This document shows positions 38,458-47,941 of a stretch of DNA of 64,000 bases, in pieces. The notes beneath the pieces are model-generated. The model did no database searches. It was given only the letters and a program-made list of their open reading frames with translations, and had not been told where the DNA came from. Source of the DNA: Aliidiomarina sedimenti (GTDB lineage: Bacteria; Pseudomonadota; Gammaproteobacteria; Enterobacterales; Alteromonadaceae). Position numbers and translations under genes: made by a program. The stretch lies in assembly GCF_003986955.1 (NCBI RefSeq), contig NZ_PIPN01000001.1:887538-951537 (forward strand). Direction: 5' to 3'. Position 1 is the stretch's first letter. Every line of letters starts with the position of its first letter.

Positions 38458-40002
38458 TTAGTGCCGGGCGAGAAAATGTCCGGCCAATGCCAGGACCGGT
38501 GTTGAAGTCGGCTTACCATGTTGCCAGTCGCCAGTATCAACGCCACTACCGGCGATATCCAGATGAATATAAGGTAGTGGTTGCTGACTATTTTTGCCGT
38601 GCTTATCAAGACCCGCACTAATCGTCAGGAACGCCATAGGGAACTGATGACCCCGTTTGGTCATCGCGGACGGTCCATTATTGGACGACAGCACGTCATC
38701 GGCTTTGGTCCGCCCCTGCACGAAATCGAAGTCTTCGCGCCGACTCGGTGATAGTTCAGCCGGGTCACCCCAGAGTTCACTTGCTTGCAGTAAACCACTG
38801 ATCACCCCATTGCTTTGCGCCTGAGTATTAGGCACCAGCGCAGTATAAGGCCCTTTGCTCAGTGCGGCATGGCCGGTCAGCGTAGCGACTGTGTAAAGGC
38901 TAGGATTCACTGCCTGCAACGCTTCTTCGCGTAAATGCGACAAACAGTCCGCCATCACCAGGCGCCCTTCTGCGTCCGTATTACCGATACGTACCCGCAC
39001 CCCGGCGTGGCTGGTAATAATTTCATCGGAGACGAACGCATCTGAACCAATGCTGTTTCGCGCGGCACCAATTTCCGCCACCACTTTCAGATTATTTGGC
39101 TTAAGTTCAGCCACCGCTTTGACAAAACCGGCAACCCCTGCAGCTCCACCTTTATCGCGGCTCATCCCGGCCATATGACCGCCGGTTTTCAGATCAGCAC
39201 CACCGGTATCATAGGTAATGGCTTTACCCACCATAAACAGGCTATCCGTGATCTCGCCCGAGCCCGTATATTCAAGACGGATCACACAGGGACGCTGGCG
39301 AGGTGTACTAAAGGATGCTCGACCGACTGCGGCCAATAATGGATATTCATGTTCCAGCTGCATCCGATCATCGATCACCGTGACTTTGACATCGGTGCCG
39401 AGGAACATGTTTTTACAGTATTCAGCAAAACGGATCGGTGCCATCCGCTCCGGCTCAGTCCCGCACAAGTCCCGCCCGGCGCGACGCCCTTCTTCAACCG
39501 CCAACAAATACCCGACATCGAGCTGCCCGCTAACGAAGGTCACTTTTTCAATGGTTTCAATAGCTTCATCACCGAAATGCTCGCGTGCTTCTAACGGCTC
39601 ATACAGCTCCTGGCATAAGCCGAAGAAACTCACTGCTTCCGCGTTATTGAATTCCGACGTAGCTGGCACATCGACCACCCAAACCGCAGGTTTAGTGGCG
39701 CCCGCTTGTTGCGCAATCCGAATACCTTCTCTCGCCGCATCATAGAAACGACGGACATCGTCATAGTCGCGATCAAGTGGTCCGGTCGGCGCTACGATCA
39801 GGCGCTCGCCTGGTACATGGTCCGAAATCAATAGCTGAGCCGACTGACCGACCCGTTTATCATGTGCCTGAGCGGCTGCAATCGCCTCTGCCAGCGGCGC
39901 TGACAGGCTCGAAAATGTGCTTCCAATAATAATCAACGCATCGGCATCACCCTCTTGCAGCGACGCGATATCACTAATTTGTTGTAGTAATGGTGTAGCC
40001 AT
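38458..40002 (-). CDS. M17 leucyl aminopeptidase family protein
   Basis: Cytosolic M17 family aminopeptidase, 514 residues. All metal ligands expected for the family can be found: VGKAITYDTGG near residue 256 (Lys, Asp), the Asp in MSRDKGGAAGV near residue 280, and Asp-Glu in NTDAEGRLVMAD near residue 336, which also holds the catalytic Arg. The YDTGGADLKTGG stretch differs from the usual FDSGGISLKP of PepA, so this is a divergent subfamily. It should release N-terminal residues from peptides. The gene stands alone, upstream of a gap to cysS. Confidence 0.9.
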   Translation of the reverse strand: MATPLLQQISDIASLQEGDADALIIIGSTFSSLSAPLAEAIAAAQAHDKRVGQSAQLLISDHVPGERLIVAPTGPLDRDYDDVRRFYDAAREGIRIAQQAGATKPAVWVVDVPATSEFNNAEAVSFFGLCQELYEPLEAREHFGDEAIETIEKVTFVSGQLDVGYLLAVEEGRRAGRDLCGTEPERMAPIRFAEYCKNMFLGTDVKVTVIDDRMQLEHEYPLLAAVGRASFSTPRQRPCVIRLEYTGSGEITDSLFMVGKAITYDTGGADLKTGGHMAGMSRDKGGAAGVAGFVKAVAELKPNNLKVVAEIGAARNSIGSDAFVSDEIITSHAGVRVRIGNTDAEGRLVMADCLSHLREEALQAVNPSLYTVATLTGHAALSKGPYTALVPNTQAQSNGVISGLLQASELWGDPAELSPSRREDFDFVQGRTKADDVLSSNNGPSAMTKRGHQFPMAFLTISAGLDKHGKNSQQPLPYIHLDIAGSGVDTGDWQHGKPTSTPVLALAGHFLARH

Positions 40003-40041
40003 TCGGCTTCTCCCTAGTCCTGATGTTGTTTCTACTAATTT

Positions 40042-41418
40042 TTACTGACGGCGCCAGGTTGTGCCACCTGCACCGTCTTCTAAAACAATACCCATAGCGC
40101 TTAATTTATCGCGGGCATCGTCTGCCAGCGCCCAGTCTTTCGCTGCACGCGCATCGTTACGCTGGGTAATCAAGGCTTCAATAGCAGCCACGTCGTCCTG
40201 TCCCTGTTGAAAGAACTGCTCTGGATCCTGCTGTAAGATACCCAGTACCTGACCATATTCCTGCATCAGTGTGACAAGTTGCGCCGCCTGCGCTGGGTCG
40301 CTTTCACCTACACGGTTTACTTCGCGTGCCAGGTCAAACACCACCGACATTGCTTCCGGCACGTTAAAATCGTCATCTAAGGCGTCTTTAAAACGGCGGT
40401 CAAATGGCTTCCGGACCGCCTCGCCCGCCGCAGCCGGCGACACTCCGCGCATCGCAGTATATAAACGTTCCAGCGAGGCGCGAGCCTGTTGCAGATGGTC
40501 TTCTGAATAATTTAACTGGCTGCGGTAATGGCCAGACAAAAGGAAAAATCGAACCGTTTCAGCGTCATATTGCGCCAGCACTTCGCGGATAGTAAAAAAG
40601 TTGCCCAACGACTTTGACATCTTCTCTTCATTAACCTGAACCATGCCGCTGTGCATCCAGTAATTCACATAGGGTGTGTCATGGGCGCAGCACGACTGGG
40701 CCACTTCGTTCTCGTGGTGCGGGAACATTAAATCTGAGCCGCCGCCGTGAATATCGAAGTGTTTACCTAAATGCTTGCCGTTCATTGCCGAGCACTCGAT
40801 ATGCCAGCCCGGACGACCCTGCCCCCAGGGGGATGGCCAGCTCGGTTCATCCGGTTTGGCATGTTTCCACAGCACAAAATCGAGCGGGCTTTGCTTATCC
40901 TGATCGCCACTGACTCGCGTGCCCACCTGCAGCTGATCGAGGTTTTGTCGACTCAGTTGACCATAATTTGCAAAGCTGGAGACATCGAACAAAACGTCGC
41001 CATCGTTAGCCACGTAGGCGTGCTTTTTGGTCACCAGGGTCTCAATCAGCTCGATGATTTCGTCCATGTGCGTGGTCACCCGCGGCTCTATATCAGGCGG
41101 CGTTAAATTAAGAGCTGCGAAGTCTTCATGCATATAACCAATAAAACGTTCAGTCAGGGCCTGAAAGTCTTCACCATTTTCATTCGCGCGCTGGATAATT
41201 TTGTCATCCAGATCCGTCACATTGCGTACAAATGTTACCTTGTAACCCAGGTAGCGCAGGTAACGCACCACCACATCGAAGGCCACGTAGGTTCTTGCGT
41301 GGCCAATGTGGCAATAGTCGTACGTGGTAACCCCACACACATACAGCTTAACCTCACCTTCCTTAAGCGGCTTAAAGGTTTCCTTTTGGCGGGTCAGTGA
41401 GTTAAAAAGCTTGAGCAT
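40042..41418 (-). CDS. cysS: Cysteine--tRNA ligase
   Basis: Class I aminoacyl-tRNA synthetase of about 458 residues. The HIGH motif is in [16 protein letters not shown] near residue 34, the KMSKS loop in [11 protein letters not shown] near residue 262, and a zinc-binding Cys lies in [10 protein letters not shown] near residue 28. ATG 41418 (MLKLFNSLT) fits the family start; a longer frame reaches 41490. The gene is divergent from the LOG-family gene, and ppiB and lpxH lie just beyond. E. coli has the order cysS-ppiB-lpxH in divergent form, so the neighbourhood is conserved. Confidence 0.96.
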   Translation of the reverse strand: MLKLFNSLTRQKETFKPLKEGEVKLYVCGVTTYDYCHIGHARTYVAFDVVVRYLRYLGYKVTFVRNVTDLDDKIIQRANENGEDFQALTERFIGYMHEDFAALNLTPPDIEPRVTTHMDEIIELIETLVTKKHAYVANDGDVLFDVSSFANYGQLSRQNLDQLQVGTRVSGDQDKQSPLDFVLWKHAKPDEPSWPSPWGQGRPGWHIECSAMNGKHLGKHFDIHGGGSDLMFPHHENEVAQSCCAHDTPYVNYWMHSGMVQVNEEKMSKSLGNFFTIREVLAQYDAETVRFFLLSGHYRSQLNYSEDHLQQARASLERLYTAMRGVSPAAAGEAVRKPFDRRFKDALDDDFNVPEAMSVVFDLAREVNRVGESDPAQAAQLVTLMQEYGQVLGILQQDPEQFFQQGQDDVAAIEALITQRNDARAAKDWALADDARDKLSAMGIVLEDGAGGTTWRRQ

Positions 41419-41508
41419 GTGATGCAACTCCATTTTAAAGCGCAAAATAAGTGATATAGTCAAAATTGTCGCAAAGCATAGCATTTTCAAGCGTTACGAG
41501 GAATATGA

Positions 41509-42276
41509 ATGACCGTAAAAGCAATGCCTACCCCCGAGTTTCTGAAGCTCGCCGAGACCGCCTCTGACGAAGACATCGACCGCGCCCAGCGTCTCGCTCA
41601 TGAATGGCTGTTAGTTGAAGACGCTCTCGATCAGGCCGATATTCGCCACACCATTCCAATTTTTGGCAGTGCCCGGATCCCCGCGCCTGACACTATCAGC
41701 GACTACGATCTAAAAGAACGTCGCTGCCAGAACCTCAGTCACTACTACGCAGAAGCCCGGGAAGTCGCTCGCCGTCTCGGTCAGCTCATCGAGCAACGTC
41801 AGCTGACTCACACCAAACTGGTCACAGGGGGTGGCCCGGGAGTGATGGAAGCGGCCAATCGGGGCGCGCATGATGTCGGACATCAGAGTATTGGACTCAA
41901 CATTGTGCTCCCCCGCGAACAACATGTGAATCCGTTCATTGCAGCCAAGCATTCGTTCGAATTCCAATACTTTGCCATGCGCAAAATGCACTTTCTTAAG
42001 CGTGCCAAGGCAATTATTGTCTTCCCAGGTGGCTTCGGCACCATGGACGAGCTGTTTGAAACCCTGACCCTGATTCAGACCAAAAAAATGCCACGCGTGC
42101 CCATTTTGCTGTACGGCAAGGATTTCTGGCAAAAGGTGATGAACCTCGACGTTATGGCTGAGCATGGTCTCATTGACCCGGCCGATATTGAGCTCTACCA
42201 CCCAGTCGACAGCGTCGAGGAGTGCTGGCAGTTGGTCGCACCTATTATCGAAACGTTGGCCCAGACCCACGAGTAG
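41509..42276 (+). CDS. LOG family / TIGR00730-type Rossmann-fold protein
   Basis: Protein of 255 residues in the lysine-decarboxylase-like LOG family. VTGGGPGVMEAANRGA near residue 104 and FPGGFGTMDELFE near residue 171 form the nucleotide-binding and PGGxGTxxE motifs that in LOG enzymes release cytokinin-type bases from their ribose 5'-phosphates; in bacteria these proteins are often nucleotide 5'-monophosphate phosphoribohydrolases. The substrate is not known here. The N-terminal 60 residues are an extra helical part. The ATG has a ribosome site (GAGGAA). Confidence 0.87.
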   Translation: MTVKAMPTPEFLKLAETASDEDIDRAQRLAHEWLLVEDALDQADIRHTIPIFGSARIPAPDTISDYDLKERRCQNLSHYYAEAREVARRLGQLIEQRQLTHTKLVTGGGPGVMEAANRGAHDVGHQSIGLNIVLPREQHVNPFIAAKHSFEFQYFAMRKMHFLKRAKAIIVFPGGFGTMDELFETLTLIQTKKMPRVPILLYGKDFWQKVMNLDVMAEHGLIDPADIELYHPVDSVEECWQLVAPIIETLAQTHE

Positions 42277-42372
42277 CTTTTGCCAGCACGCAGCTTGAGT
42301 TAAACTGGCAGACTGTTTATTCCCAGGCATGTGTCAGTAACATGTACCAGTAACTAATAGAGAGAGAACATT

Positions 42373-42870
42373 ATGCAGGTCACCCTAACCACTAACCATG
42401 GCGAGATTAAAATCCGGCTGTTCGATGAAAAAGCGCCAAACACCGTAGCGAACTTTCTTCAGTATGTTGAAAGTGGCTTCTATGACAACACCATTTTCCA
42501 CCGGGTAATTGATGGGTTCATGGTGCAGGGCGGCGGGTTCGAACCGGGTATGGAACAAAAAGAGCCTCAGGACCCGATTAAGAATGAAGCCAATAATGGT
42601 CTCTCTAACAAACGCGGCACCCTGGCCATGGCTCGCACCAATGATCCGCATTCTGCAACCGCGCAGTTTTTTATCAACGTTAAAGACAACGACTTCCTCG
42701 ACTTTCAGGCCGAAAACATGCACGGCTGGGGCTATTGCGTATTTGCAGAAGTCATCGAAGGTATGGATGTGGTTGACGCTATCAAAGGGGTTAAAACTGG
42801 CAGCGCAGGTTTCCATCAAGACGTGCCTGTTGAAGACGTGGTACTTGAGAGCGCTCGTAAAGACGCATGA
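42373..42870 (+). CDS. ppiB: Peptidyl-prolyl cis-trans isomerase B
   Basis: Cytoplasmic cyclophilin of 165 residues, same length class as E. coli PpiB. The active-site Arg is in [15 protein letters not shown] near residue 41, and the Phe/Gln/Trp clamp lies in [16 protein letters not shown] and the [10 protein letters not shown] segments. No signal peptide is present, so it is the cytosolic PpiB and not PpiA. It overlaps the lpxH start by four bases, so the two are coupled as in E. coli. Confidence 0.95.
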   Translation: MQVTLTTNHGEIKIRLFDEKAPNTVANFLQYVESGFYDNTIFHRVIDGFMVQGGGFEPGMEQKEPQDPIKNEANNGLSNKRGTLAMARTNDPHSATAQFFINVKDNDFLDFQAENMHGWGYCVFAEVIEGMDVVDAIKGVKTGSAGFHQDVPVEDVVLESARKDA

Positions 42871-43604
42871 GTACGCTGTTTATCTCGGACTTGCATTTAA
42901 GTGCGGAACGCCCGGATATTACCGGGCTTTTCATTCACTTTTTGCAACACGAAGCGCGTCAGGCGGATGCACTCTATATTCTTGGTGACTTATTTGATGC
43001 CTGGATAGGTGACGATGACCTGACGCCGTTTCATTGCCGGGTCATTAATGCGTTACGTGCGCTGACAGACAGCGACGTTGCCGTTTATTTTATTGCTGGC
43101 AATCGCGACTTCCTGATTGGCCGCCGTTTTGCTCGCATGACTGGGGTTACCCTGCTCCCTGAATCCGCGGTGATCGACCTGTACGGCAGCGCAACGCTGA
43201 TCATGCATGGGGACACCCTATGTACACTGGACACCGGGTATCTGCGTTTTCGAAAAGTAATCCGCAACCGGGTCTTGCTGACCTTGTTAACTCGTCTGCC
43301 ATTGGCCTGGCGTCGTGCGCTCGCTGCGAAGTTGCGTTCGGGCAGCGCCAGTCAGCAGCCGCTGAGCGACGAGCAATTACGCCGTATGGATGCCACCGAA
43401 GAAGCGGTACAGGCGGCGCTAGGTACATCTGCTGCCACGCGCCTTATTCATGGTCATACCCATCGCCCAGATATTCACCAACATCAGCTGCCTGACGGCC
43501 AGCAGGCGACCCGTATCGTGCTTGGCGACTGGTATGAACAGGGCAGTATTTTAGCCGTGCACCCTGACAACACTTTTGAGCTGCGTAACGAGCCTCTAAG
43601 CTAA
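42867..43604 (+). CDS. lpxH: UDP-2,3-diacylglucosamine diphosphatase LpxH
   Basis: Calcineurin-like phosphoesterase of 245 residues that cleaves UDP-2,3-diacylglucosamine to lipid X and UMP in lipid A biosynthesis, peripheral to the inner membrane. Metal-binding motifs are in the usual order: SDLHLS at residues 6-11, [12 protein letters not shown] near residue 40, GNRDFLIG near residue 79, and [11 protein letters not shown] near residue 194. The ATG overlaps the end of ppiB. The stop codon directly meets the convergent miaE gene. Confidence 0.95.
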   Translation: MSTLFISDLHLSAERPDITGLFIHFLQHEARQADALYILGDLFDAWIGDDDLTPFHCRVINALRALTDSDVAVYFIAGNRDFLIGRRFARMTGVTLLPESAVIDLYGSATLIMHGDTLCTLDTGYLRFRKVIRNRVLLTLLTRLPLAWRRALAAKLRSGSASQQPLSDEQLRRMDATEEAVQAALGTSAATRLIHGHTHRPDIHQHQLPDGQQATRIVLGDWYEQGSILAVHPDNTFELRNEPLS

Positions 43605-44402
43605 CTACCCGGCCACCGCTTTGGCCGGCTTACCACTGTGAAAACGAAATTCATTGTCCTCAGTTTTGATCAGGTCAGCCTCAACCTCTCCAAAATACTG
43701 AATGCGGTCGTCCACAGCCCGTTGCGGTGTGCCAGCCTGATCCGCAATCATCCGTGCTAACTGCAGGTAGTCCTGATAATGACGCGCTTCTGAGCGCAGC
43801 AGCGAGGTGTAAAATCGCGCCAGTTCATCATCCAGCATCGGCGCCAGTGCCGCAAACCGCTCACAGGAACGTGCTTCGATATAAGCACCGACAATTAACT
43901 TATCAATAAATGCAGCAGGTTCATGGGTCCGAATATGGGTACGCAGACCTGCCGCGTAGCGTGCCGCGCTGATCGGCTCGAGCTCAATAGTACGCCGCTG
44001 CATGATCTCCAGCACCTGCTCAAAATGGTGCAACTCCTCTTTGATAAGTAATACCATTTTACCAATCAATTCGTTCACCACAGGGTCATCACCACGCACC
44101 TGAGACTCCGAACGTGACACCCCAGTGCCTCCCTGGAAGCGACCATCGCCTTCTCCACGGTAGAGGAAATCTTCATACGGCTTGAGCCAGATCAAAACAT
44201 GCTTCGCTAGTAAACTGTCCGGTGCGTAACGACGAATTAAGAACGCTGCGCTTTGCGCCGCCTTCAGTTCGCAGTGCAGGTGGTCAAGTAGCAACGCCTG
44301 CTGGTTCTCTGGCTGCGCTGCCATACGCAGCCATGCAGAGGGCGTTGTGCAATGCAGGAACTGAGTAACGGGTTGGATCAGTGTGCGAATCTTCTCGTCC
44401 AT
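43605..44402 (-). CDS. miaE: tRNA-(ms2io6A37) hydroxylase MiaE
   Basis: Ferritin-like di-iron hydroxylase that converts ms2i6A37 to ms2io6A37 in tRNA, 265 residues. Iron ligands are suggested by DHLHCELKAAQSAA near residue 40, KEELHHFEQVLEIM near residue 117, GAYIEARSCERFAAL near residue 172 and RSEARHYQDYLQLA near residue 202. MiaE is found in only part of the gammaproteobacteria. It depends on MiaA and MiaB, which are not in this window. Its own promoter region is shared with the divergent Yip1 gene. Confidence 0.92.
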   Translation of the reverse strand: MDEKIRTLIQPVTQFLHCTTPSAWLRMAAQPENQQALLLDHLHCELKAAQSAAFLIRRYAPDSLLAKHVLIWLKPYEDFLYRGEGDGRFQGGTGVSRSESQVRGDDPVVNELIGKMVLLIKEELHHFEQVLEIMQRRTIELEPISAARYAAGLRTHIRTHEPAAFIDKLIVGAYIEARSCERFAALAPMLDDELARFYTSLLRSEARHYQDYLQLARMIADQAGTPQRAVDDRIQYFGEVEADLIKTEDNEFRFHSGKPAKAVAG

Positions 44403-44625
44403 CTATCTTCTCTAATTCAGTTGGTAACAGAACAGCCAGTAACAGCTTTATAACAAAAAAATTATGAAGTCTATTGGTTCAGAATTTTTAGGTCTTGATA
44501 ACTTGCGGCAATCCGGCACTATAGGTGCATAAGTGAATCTATTCTCTTAATAACTATCTATAATACATAGAGCTACACTACTTGAGGTAGCCATCGTTGT
44601 AAGCAAGACTGCTTTAGGGGGTCGT

Positions 44626-45222
44626 ATGATACTAAATCACATCTGGGGACTCTATGCTCATCCGGTGGATGAGTGGAAAACCATTGATCAACGACATGAA
44701 AGCCTGCGCTTTTCATTGTCGCACATTTTACTTGTCGCTTTAATTCCTTGTGCGTTCGCCTATTACTCTGCGGCCCATGCCGGGTTCAGTATTGGCGCTC
44801 GTGAATCCATCGTGTTAACGGAACAAAGCGCATTAACCTTAGCTATTACCATGTATGTCGGTATTGTGCTCGGAGTGCTTGCGCTGTCCTACCTGATTCA
44901 TTCGATGGCGAAAATATTTGGCGCAGCTCCCACTTTTACCCAGTCTCTGGAACTTGCAGCCTATACTGCCACACCTGTTTTAATGTCTGGTATCGCTGCT
45001 ATCTATCCTGAATTGTGGTTCGTTTCCATGGCATTTTTGGCTGGCATTGCCTATTCAGTTTACCTGCTCTACGCAGGTGTTCCGATTCTCATGCATATTC
45101 CCGAAGAACGCGGCTTTATGTACTCAAGCTCGGTGGTAACAGCCGGACTGGTGTTAATGGTAATCCTGATGGTGCTCACCGCGATGGCGTGGACCAATGG
45201 CTTTGCACCAACCTTCCTCTAA
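44626..45222 (+). CDS. Yip1 family membrane protein
   Basis: Integral inner-membrane protein of 198 residues with about five hydrophobic segments (about residues 33-50, 70-92, 107-128, 130-150 and 165-190). The Yip1-domain pattern is visible, with an N-terminal PVDEWKTI and conserved LxAYTxTPxL (ELAAYTATPVLM) near residue 107. Bacterial Yip1 proteins are uncharacterised. A TATAAT-like box lies at 44559-44564. A terminator follows at once, so it is probably monocistronic. Confidence 0.8.
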   Translation: MILNHIWGLYAHPVDEWKTIDQRHESLRFSLSHILLVALIPCAFAYYSAAHAGFSIGARESIVLTEQSALTLAITMYVGIVLGVLALSYLIHSMAKIFGAAPTFTQSLELAAYTATPVLMSGIAAIYPELWFVSMAFLAGIAYSVYLLYAGVPILMHIPEERGFMYSSSVVTAGLVLMVILMVLTAMAWTNGFAPTFL

Positions 45223-45246
45223 AAAGTAAGCGTCAGCATTCAGTGT

Positions 45247-45271
45247 AAAGGGGCCCTTCGGCCCCTTTTTT
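45247..45271 (+). terminator. Intrinsic terminator after Yip1 gene
   Basis: Stem AAAGGGGCC / GGCCCCTTT with a CTTC tetraloop, then a T run. It lies about 25 bases after the stop. Confidence 0.92.
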
Positions 45272-45376
45272 ATGCTCTCTTGTCGCATTCAACCCCTCGA
45301 ACTACTTTGGCCCGGGCCGCAACTCTGCTAGTCTAACAACCTTTCTATATCAGCATTAGAATAATCAGGATCAATT

Positions 45377-46708
45377 ATGGCATCGAAGAAGTTAAGCCTG
45401 ACTCATAAAATCGTCATTGGTATGGTGTCGGGCATTTTGCTTGGCGTCGTGCTGCAACTGACTATTGCAGATCACCCCTGGGTTGACGCATTTCTGGTCA
45501 ATGGTTTGTTCACCGTGGTTGGGGAGATTTTTATCAGCAGTTTGATGATGCTGGTGGTCCCCCTGGTATTCGTCTCGCTTGTATTGGGCACCAGTGCACT
45601 GAGTGATCCGGCCAAGCTGGGCCGCCTTGGTGGTAAAGCCATTGCCCTGTACCTGTTCACCACAGCTGTCGCCATTTCTTTTGCTATTGGAGCCGCTTTG
45701 CTGGTGCAGCCGGGTGAAGGCATGGACCTTTCCACTGATGCCAGCTTCGATGCTGAGGAAGCCCCTTCTTTTGGCCAGGTACTCATCGACATGGTACCGC
45801 GTAACCCAATTGATGCTATGGCCGAAGGCAACATGCTTCAAATCATTGTCTTTGCCCTGCTCTTTGGTATCGCTCTGACTCTGGTGGGTAAGCCTGGTGA
45901 ACGGCTGAAGAACGTATTTGAGGACTTCAACAGTGTCATTATGAAGCTGGTCATGATCCTCATGAGCGTCGCACCCTATGGTGTGTTTGCCCTGATGTCG
46001 CGACTCTTTGCCGATATGGGCTTCGCCACCATCGGCAGCCTGGCCAAATATTTTGTCCTGGTCCTTGTTGTCCTCATAGTGCATGCATTGGTGACCTATC
46101 CAACCATGCTCAAGCTCCTGACCGGATTAAACCCGATGATCTTCCTGCGCAAACTGCGCAATGCTCAGTTATTTGGTTTCTCCACCGCGAGTAGTAACGC
46201 AACCATTCCTATCACCTTAGAAACGGCTACCCGTAAACTCGGGGTGAGCAATTCAGTGTCCTCGTTCACGGTGCCGCTGGGTGCGACCATTAACATGGAC
46301 GGCACTGCGATTATGCAGGGCGTTGCAACAGTCTTTATCGCCCAGGTCTATGGTATCGATCTAACCATGGTTGACTACCTGACCGTCATTGCTACTGCGA
46401 CCCTGGCCTCGGTAGGCACAGCCGGTGTTCCTGGTGTCGGCTTAATTATGCTGGCGATGGTCTTGCAGCAGGTTGGCTTGCCGGTCGAAGGTATCGCGCT
46501 AATCATCGGGGTCGACCGTTTATTAGACATGACCCGCACCGCAGTCAATATTACCGGCGACTGCATGGTCACCACTATTATCGGTAAGAGCGAAGGTCAG
46601 CTTGACGAACAGGTTTACAATAACCCGGATGCCGACATTAGTAACGAAACCAGTGCCACCGCCAGCATCAACGATACCCCATCAAAAGGTAGCAGCGGCG
46701 ACCGTTAA
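45377..46708 (+). CDS. DAACS family dicarboxylate/amino acid:cation symporter
   Basis: Glutamate/aspartate or dicarboxylate transporter of the DAACS (GltP/DctA) family, 443 residues with about eight transmembrane helices and two re-entrant loops. The first loop carries STASSNATIPITLE near residue 272 (serine-rich motif) and the seventh helix has NMDGTAIMQGVATVF near residue 308, which holds cation- and substrate-binding residues. DRLLDMTRTAVNITGD near residue 380 is helix 8. The Na+/H+ preference and exact substrate cannot be read with certainty. The C-terminal tail is Ser/Asp-rich. Confidence 0.92.
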   Translation: MASKKLSLTHKIVIGMVSGILLGVVLQLTIADHPWVDAFLVNGLFTVVGEIFISSLMMLVVPLVFVSLVLGTSALSDPAKLGRLGGKAIALYLFTTAVAISFAIGAALLVQPGEGMDLSTDASFDAEEAPSFGQVLIDMVPRNPIDAMAEGNMLQIIVFALLFGIALTLVGKPGERLKNVFEDFNSVIMKLVMILMSVAPYGVFALMSRLFADMGFATIGSLAKYFVLVLVVLIVHALVTYPTMLKLLTGLNPMIFLRKLRNAQLFGFSTASSNATIPITLETATRKLGVSNSVSSFTVPLGATINMDGTAIMQGVATVFIAQVYGIDLTMVDYLTVIATATLASVGTAGVPGVGLIMLAMVLQQVGLPVEGIALIIGVDRLLDMTRTAVNITGDCMVTTIIGKSEGQLDEQVYNNPDADISNETSATASINDTPSKGSSGDR

Positions 46709-46730
46709 GGCAACAGGTGTGATAGCGATA

Positions 46731-46759
46731 AAAAAGGGGCCATTCAGGCCCCTTTTTTT
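46731..46759. terminator. Bidirectional terminator, symporter/sohB
   Basis: AAAAAGGGGCC / GGCCCCTTTTT with a five-base loop (ATTCA). T runs lie on both strands. It sits between the convergent symporter and sohB genes. Confidence 0.93.
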
Positions 46760-46786
46760 GCTCGTATTTGCACTAACTCAACTCGT

Positions 46787-47794
46787 TTAGCGGTGCCAGA
46801 AACTCGCTCGTTGCAGCCATTTCAAGAGGACACCTTCAAGGGCTCCTGCTGCACTGTGAGTCAAGCGGTGAGCGACGTTTTGCTTAGGCTTATAGCTGAC
46901 TTTAATAACATCCGCATTTTTAGCCGCATCCAGCAACAGGTCATCGCTGGTTGAAATCTTATCGACTAATTTCAAATCCAGGGCTTGCGAGCCGTACCAG
47001 ATTTCCCCGGTAGCAACCCGGTCAATATCGACTTCAGGGCGACGCTCGGCCACGTGCCGTTTAAACAATTCATGGACATCGTCAATGTCTTCCTGAAATT
47101 TGCGGCGTCCTTCGTCGGTGTTTTCACCAAATAATGTCAACGTGCGCTTGTACTCGCCGGCGGTGATTTGCTCAAAATCGACTTTATTGTCTTTTAACAG
47201 ACGATGAAAATTAGGGATCTGCGCCAACACCCCAATCGAACCAACCACAGCAAACGGGGCCGCGACAATATGATTGGCCACACAAGCCATCATATAGCCG
47301 CCACTCGCCGCTACTTTATCCACGGTAACCGTTAACGACAGGCCATGATCACGCAAGCGTTGCAGTTGTGAAGCGGCCAGACCGTAACCGTGAACCACAC
47401 CACCACCACTTTCGACACGCACCATCACCTCGTCCTTGTCACTAGCGACCGCTAGCACTGCGCTGACTTCACGGCGCAGTGATTCGACTTCTTTGGCATC
47501 CATAGAGCCTTTGAAATCGATCAGGAAGACTTTATTGGCCGCATCGATTTCGTGGGCGTCTTCTTTCTTAGCCTCTTTCTCAGCGCGTTTACGGGCCTTC
47601 TTTGAGAGTAAACTGTGTTTAATCTGCCGCGTGGTTTTTCGCAGCTCTTTCGACAGATTTTCAACCCGCAGTTCACCTTTGTTTTCTTTCTGCTTTGATG
47701 CAGCAGAGACGACAATGCTGACAATAAGGAAAACAGCCACCACGACTATCAATGCCTTACCGACAAATAAACCCAATTCTATTAAAAAATCCAC
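46787..47794 (-). CDS. sohB: SohB-like S49 peptidase
   Basis: Membrane-anchored serine protease of the S49 (SppA/SohB) family, 335 residues; SohB of E. coli is about 349. One transmembrane helix at residues 6-31 is followed by a charged linker. The ClpP-like domain begins near residue 90 (VFLIDFKGSMDAKEVE), the catalytic Ser is in KVAASGGYMMACVAN near residue 163, and the catalytic Lys region around GEYKRTLT lies near residue 215. It faces the periplasm and probably degrades signal peptides or misfolded membrane fragments. Confidence 0.92.
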   Translation of the reverse strand: MDFLIELGLFVGKALIVVVAVFLIVSIVVSAASKQKENKGELRVENLSKELRKTTRQIKHSLLSKKARKRAEKEAKKEDAHEIDAANKVFLIDFKGSMDAKEVESLRREVSAVLAVASDKDEVMVRVESGGGVVHGYGLAASQLQRLRDHGLSLTVTVDKVAASGGYMMACVANHIVAAPFAVVGSIGVLAQIPNFHRLLKDNKVDFEQITAGEYKRTLTLFGENTDEGRRKFQEDIDDVHELFKRHVAERRPEVDIDRVATGEIWYGSQALDLKLVDKISTSDDLLLDAAKNADVIKVSYKPKQNVAHRLTHSAAGALEGVLLKWLQRASFWHR

Positions 47795-47880
47795 AAAAAC
47801 CTCATGTAAACAGCTGGTTGAATGCTAAGTGTAGCCTAGTTGCTGCCCAGGCTTAAACACACTCGTCCGGATAGCCATAA

Positions 47881-47913
47881 AAAAAGCCAGCATTGTAACA
47901 ATGCTGGCTTTAC
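47881..47913 (-). terminator. Intrinsic terminator after lipase gene
   Basis: AAAGCCAGCATT / AATGCTGGCTTT with a GTAAC loop. On the minus strand the stem is followed by a run of U. It ends the transcript of the 47942-50305 gene. Confidence 0.9.
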
Positions 47914-47941
47914 GTTCGTTTCATTCAATCAGGTAATTCGC

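Noticed and set aside
41419..41508. Promoter for cysS with TTGACT and TTTAAA
   Set aside because: The predicted start point would fall at the ribosome site and leave almost no leader, so the match is probably chance.
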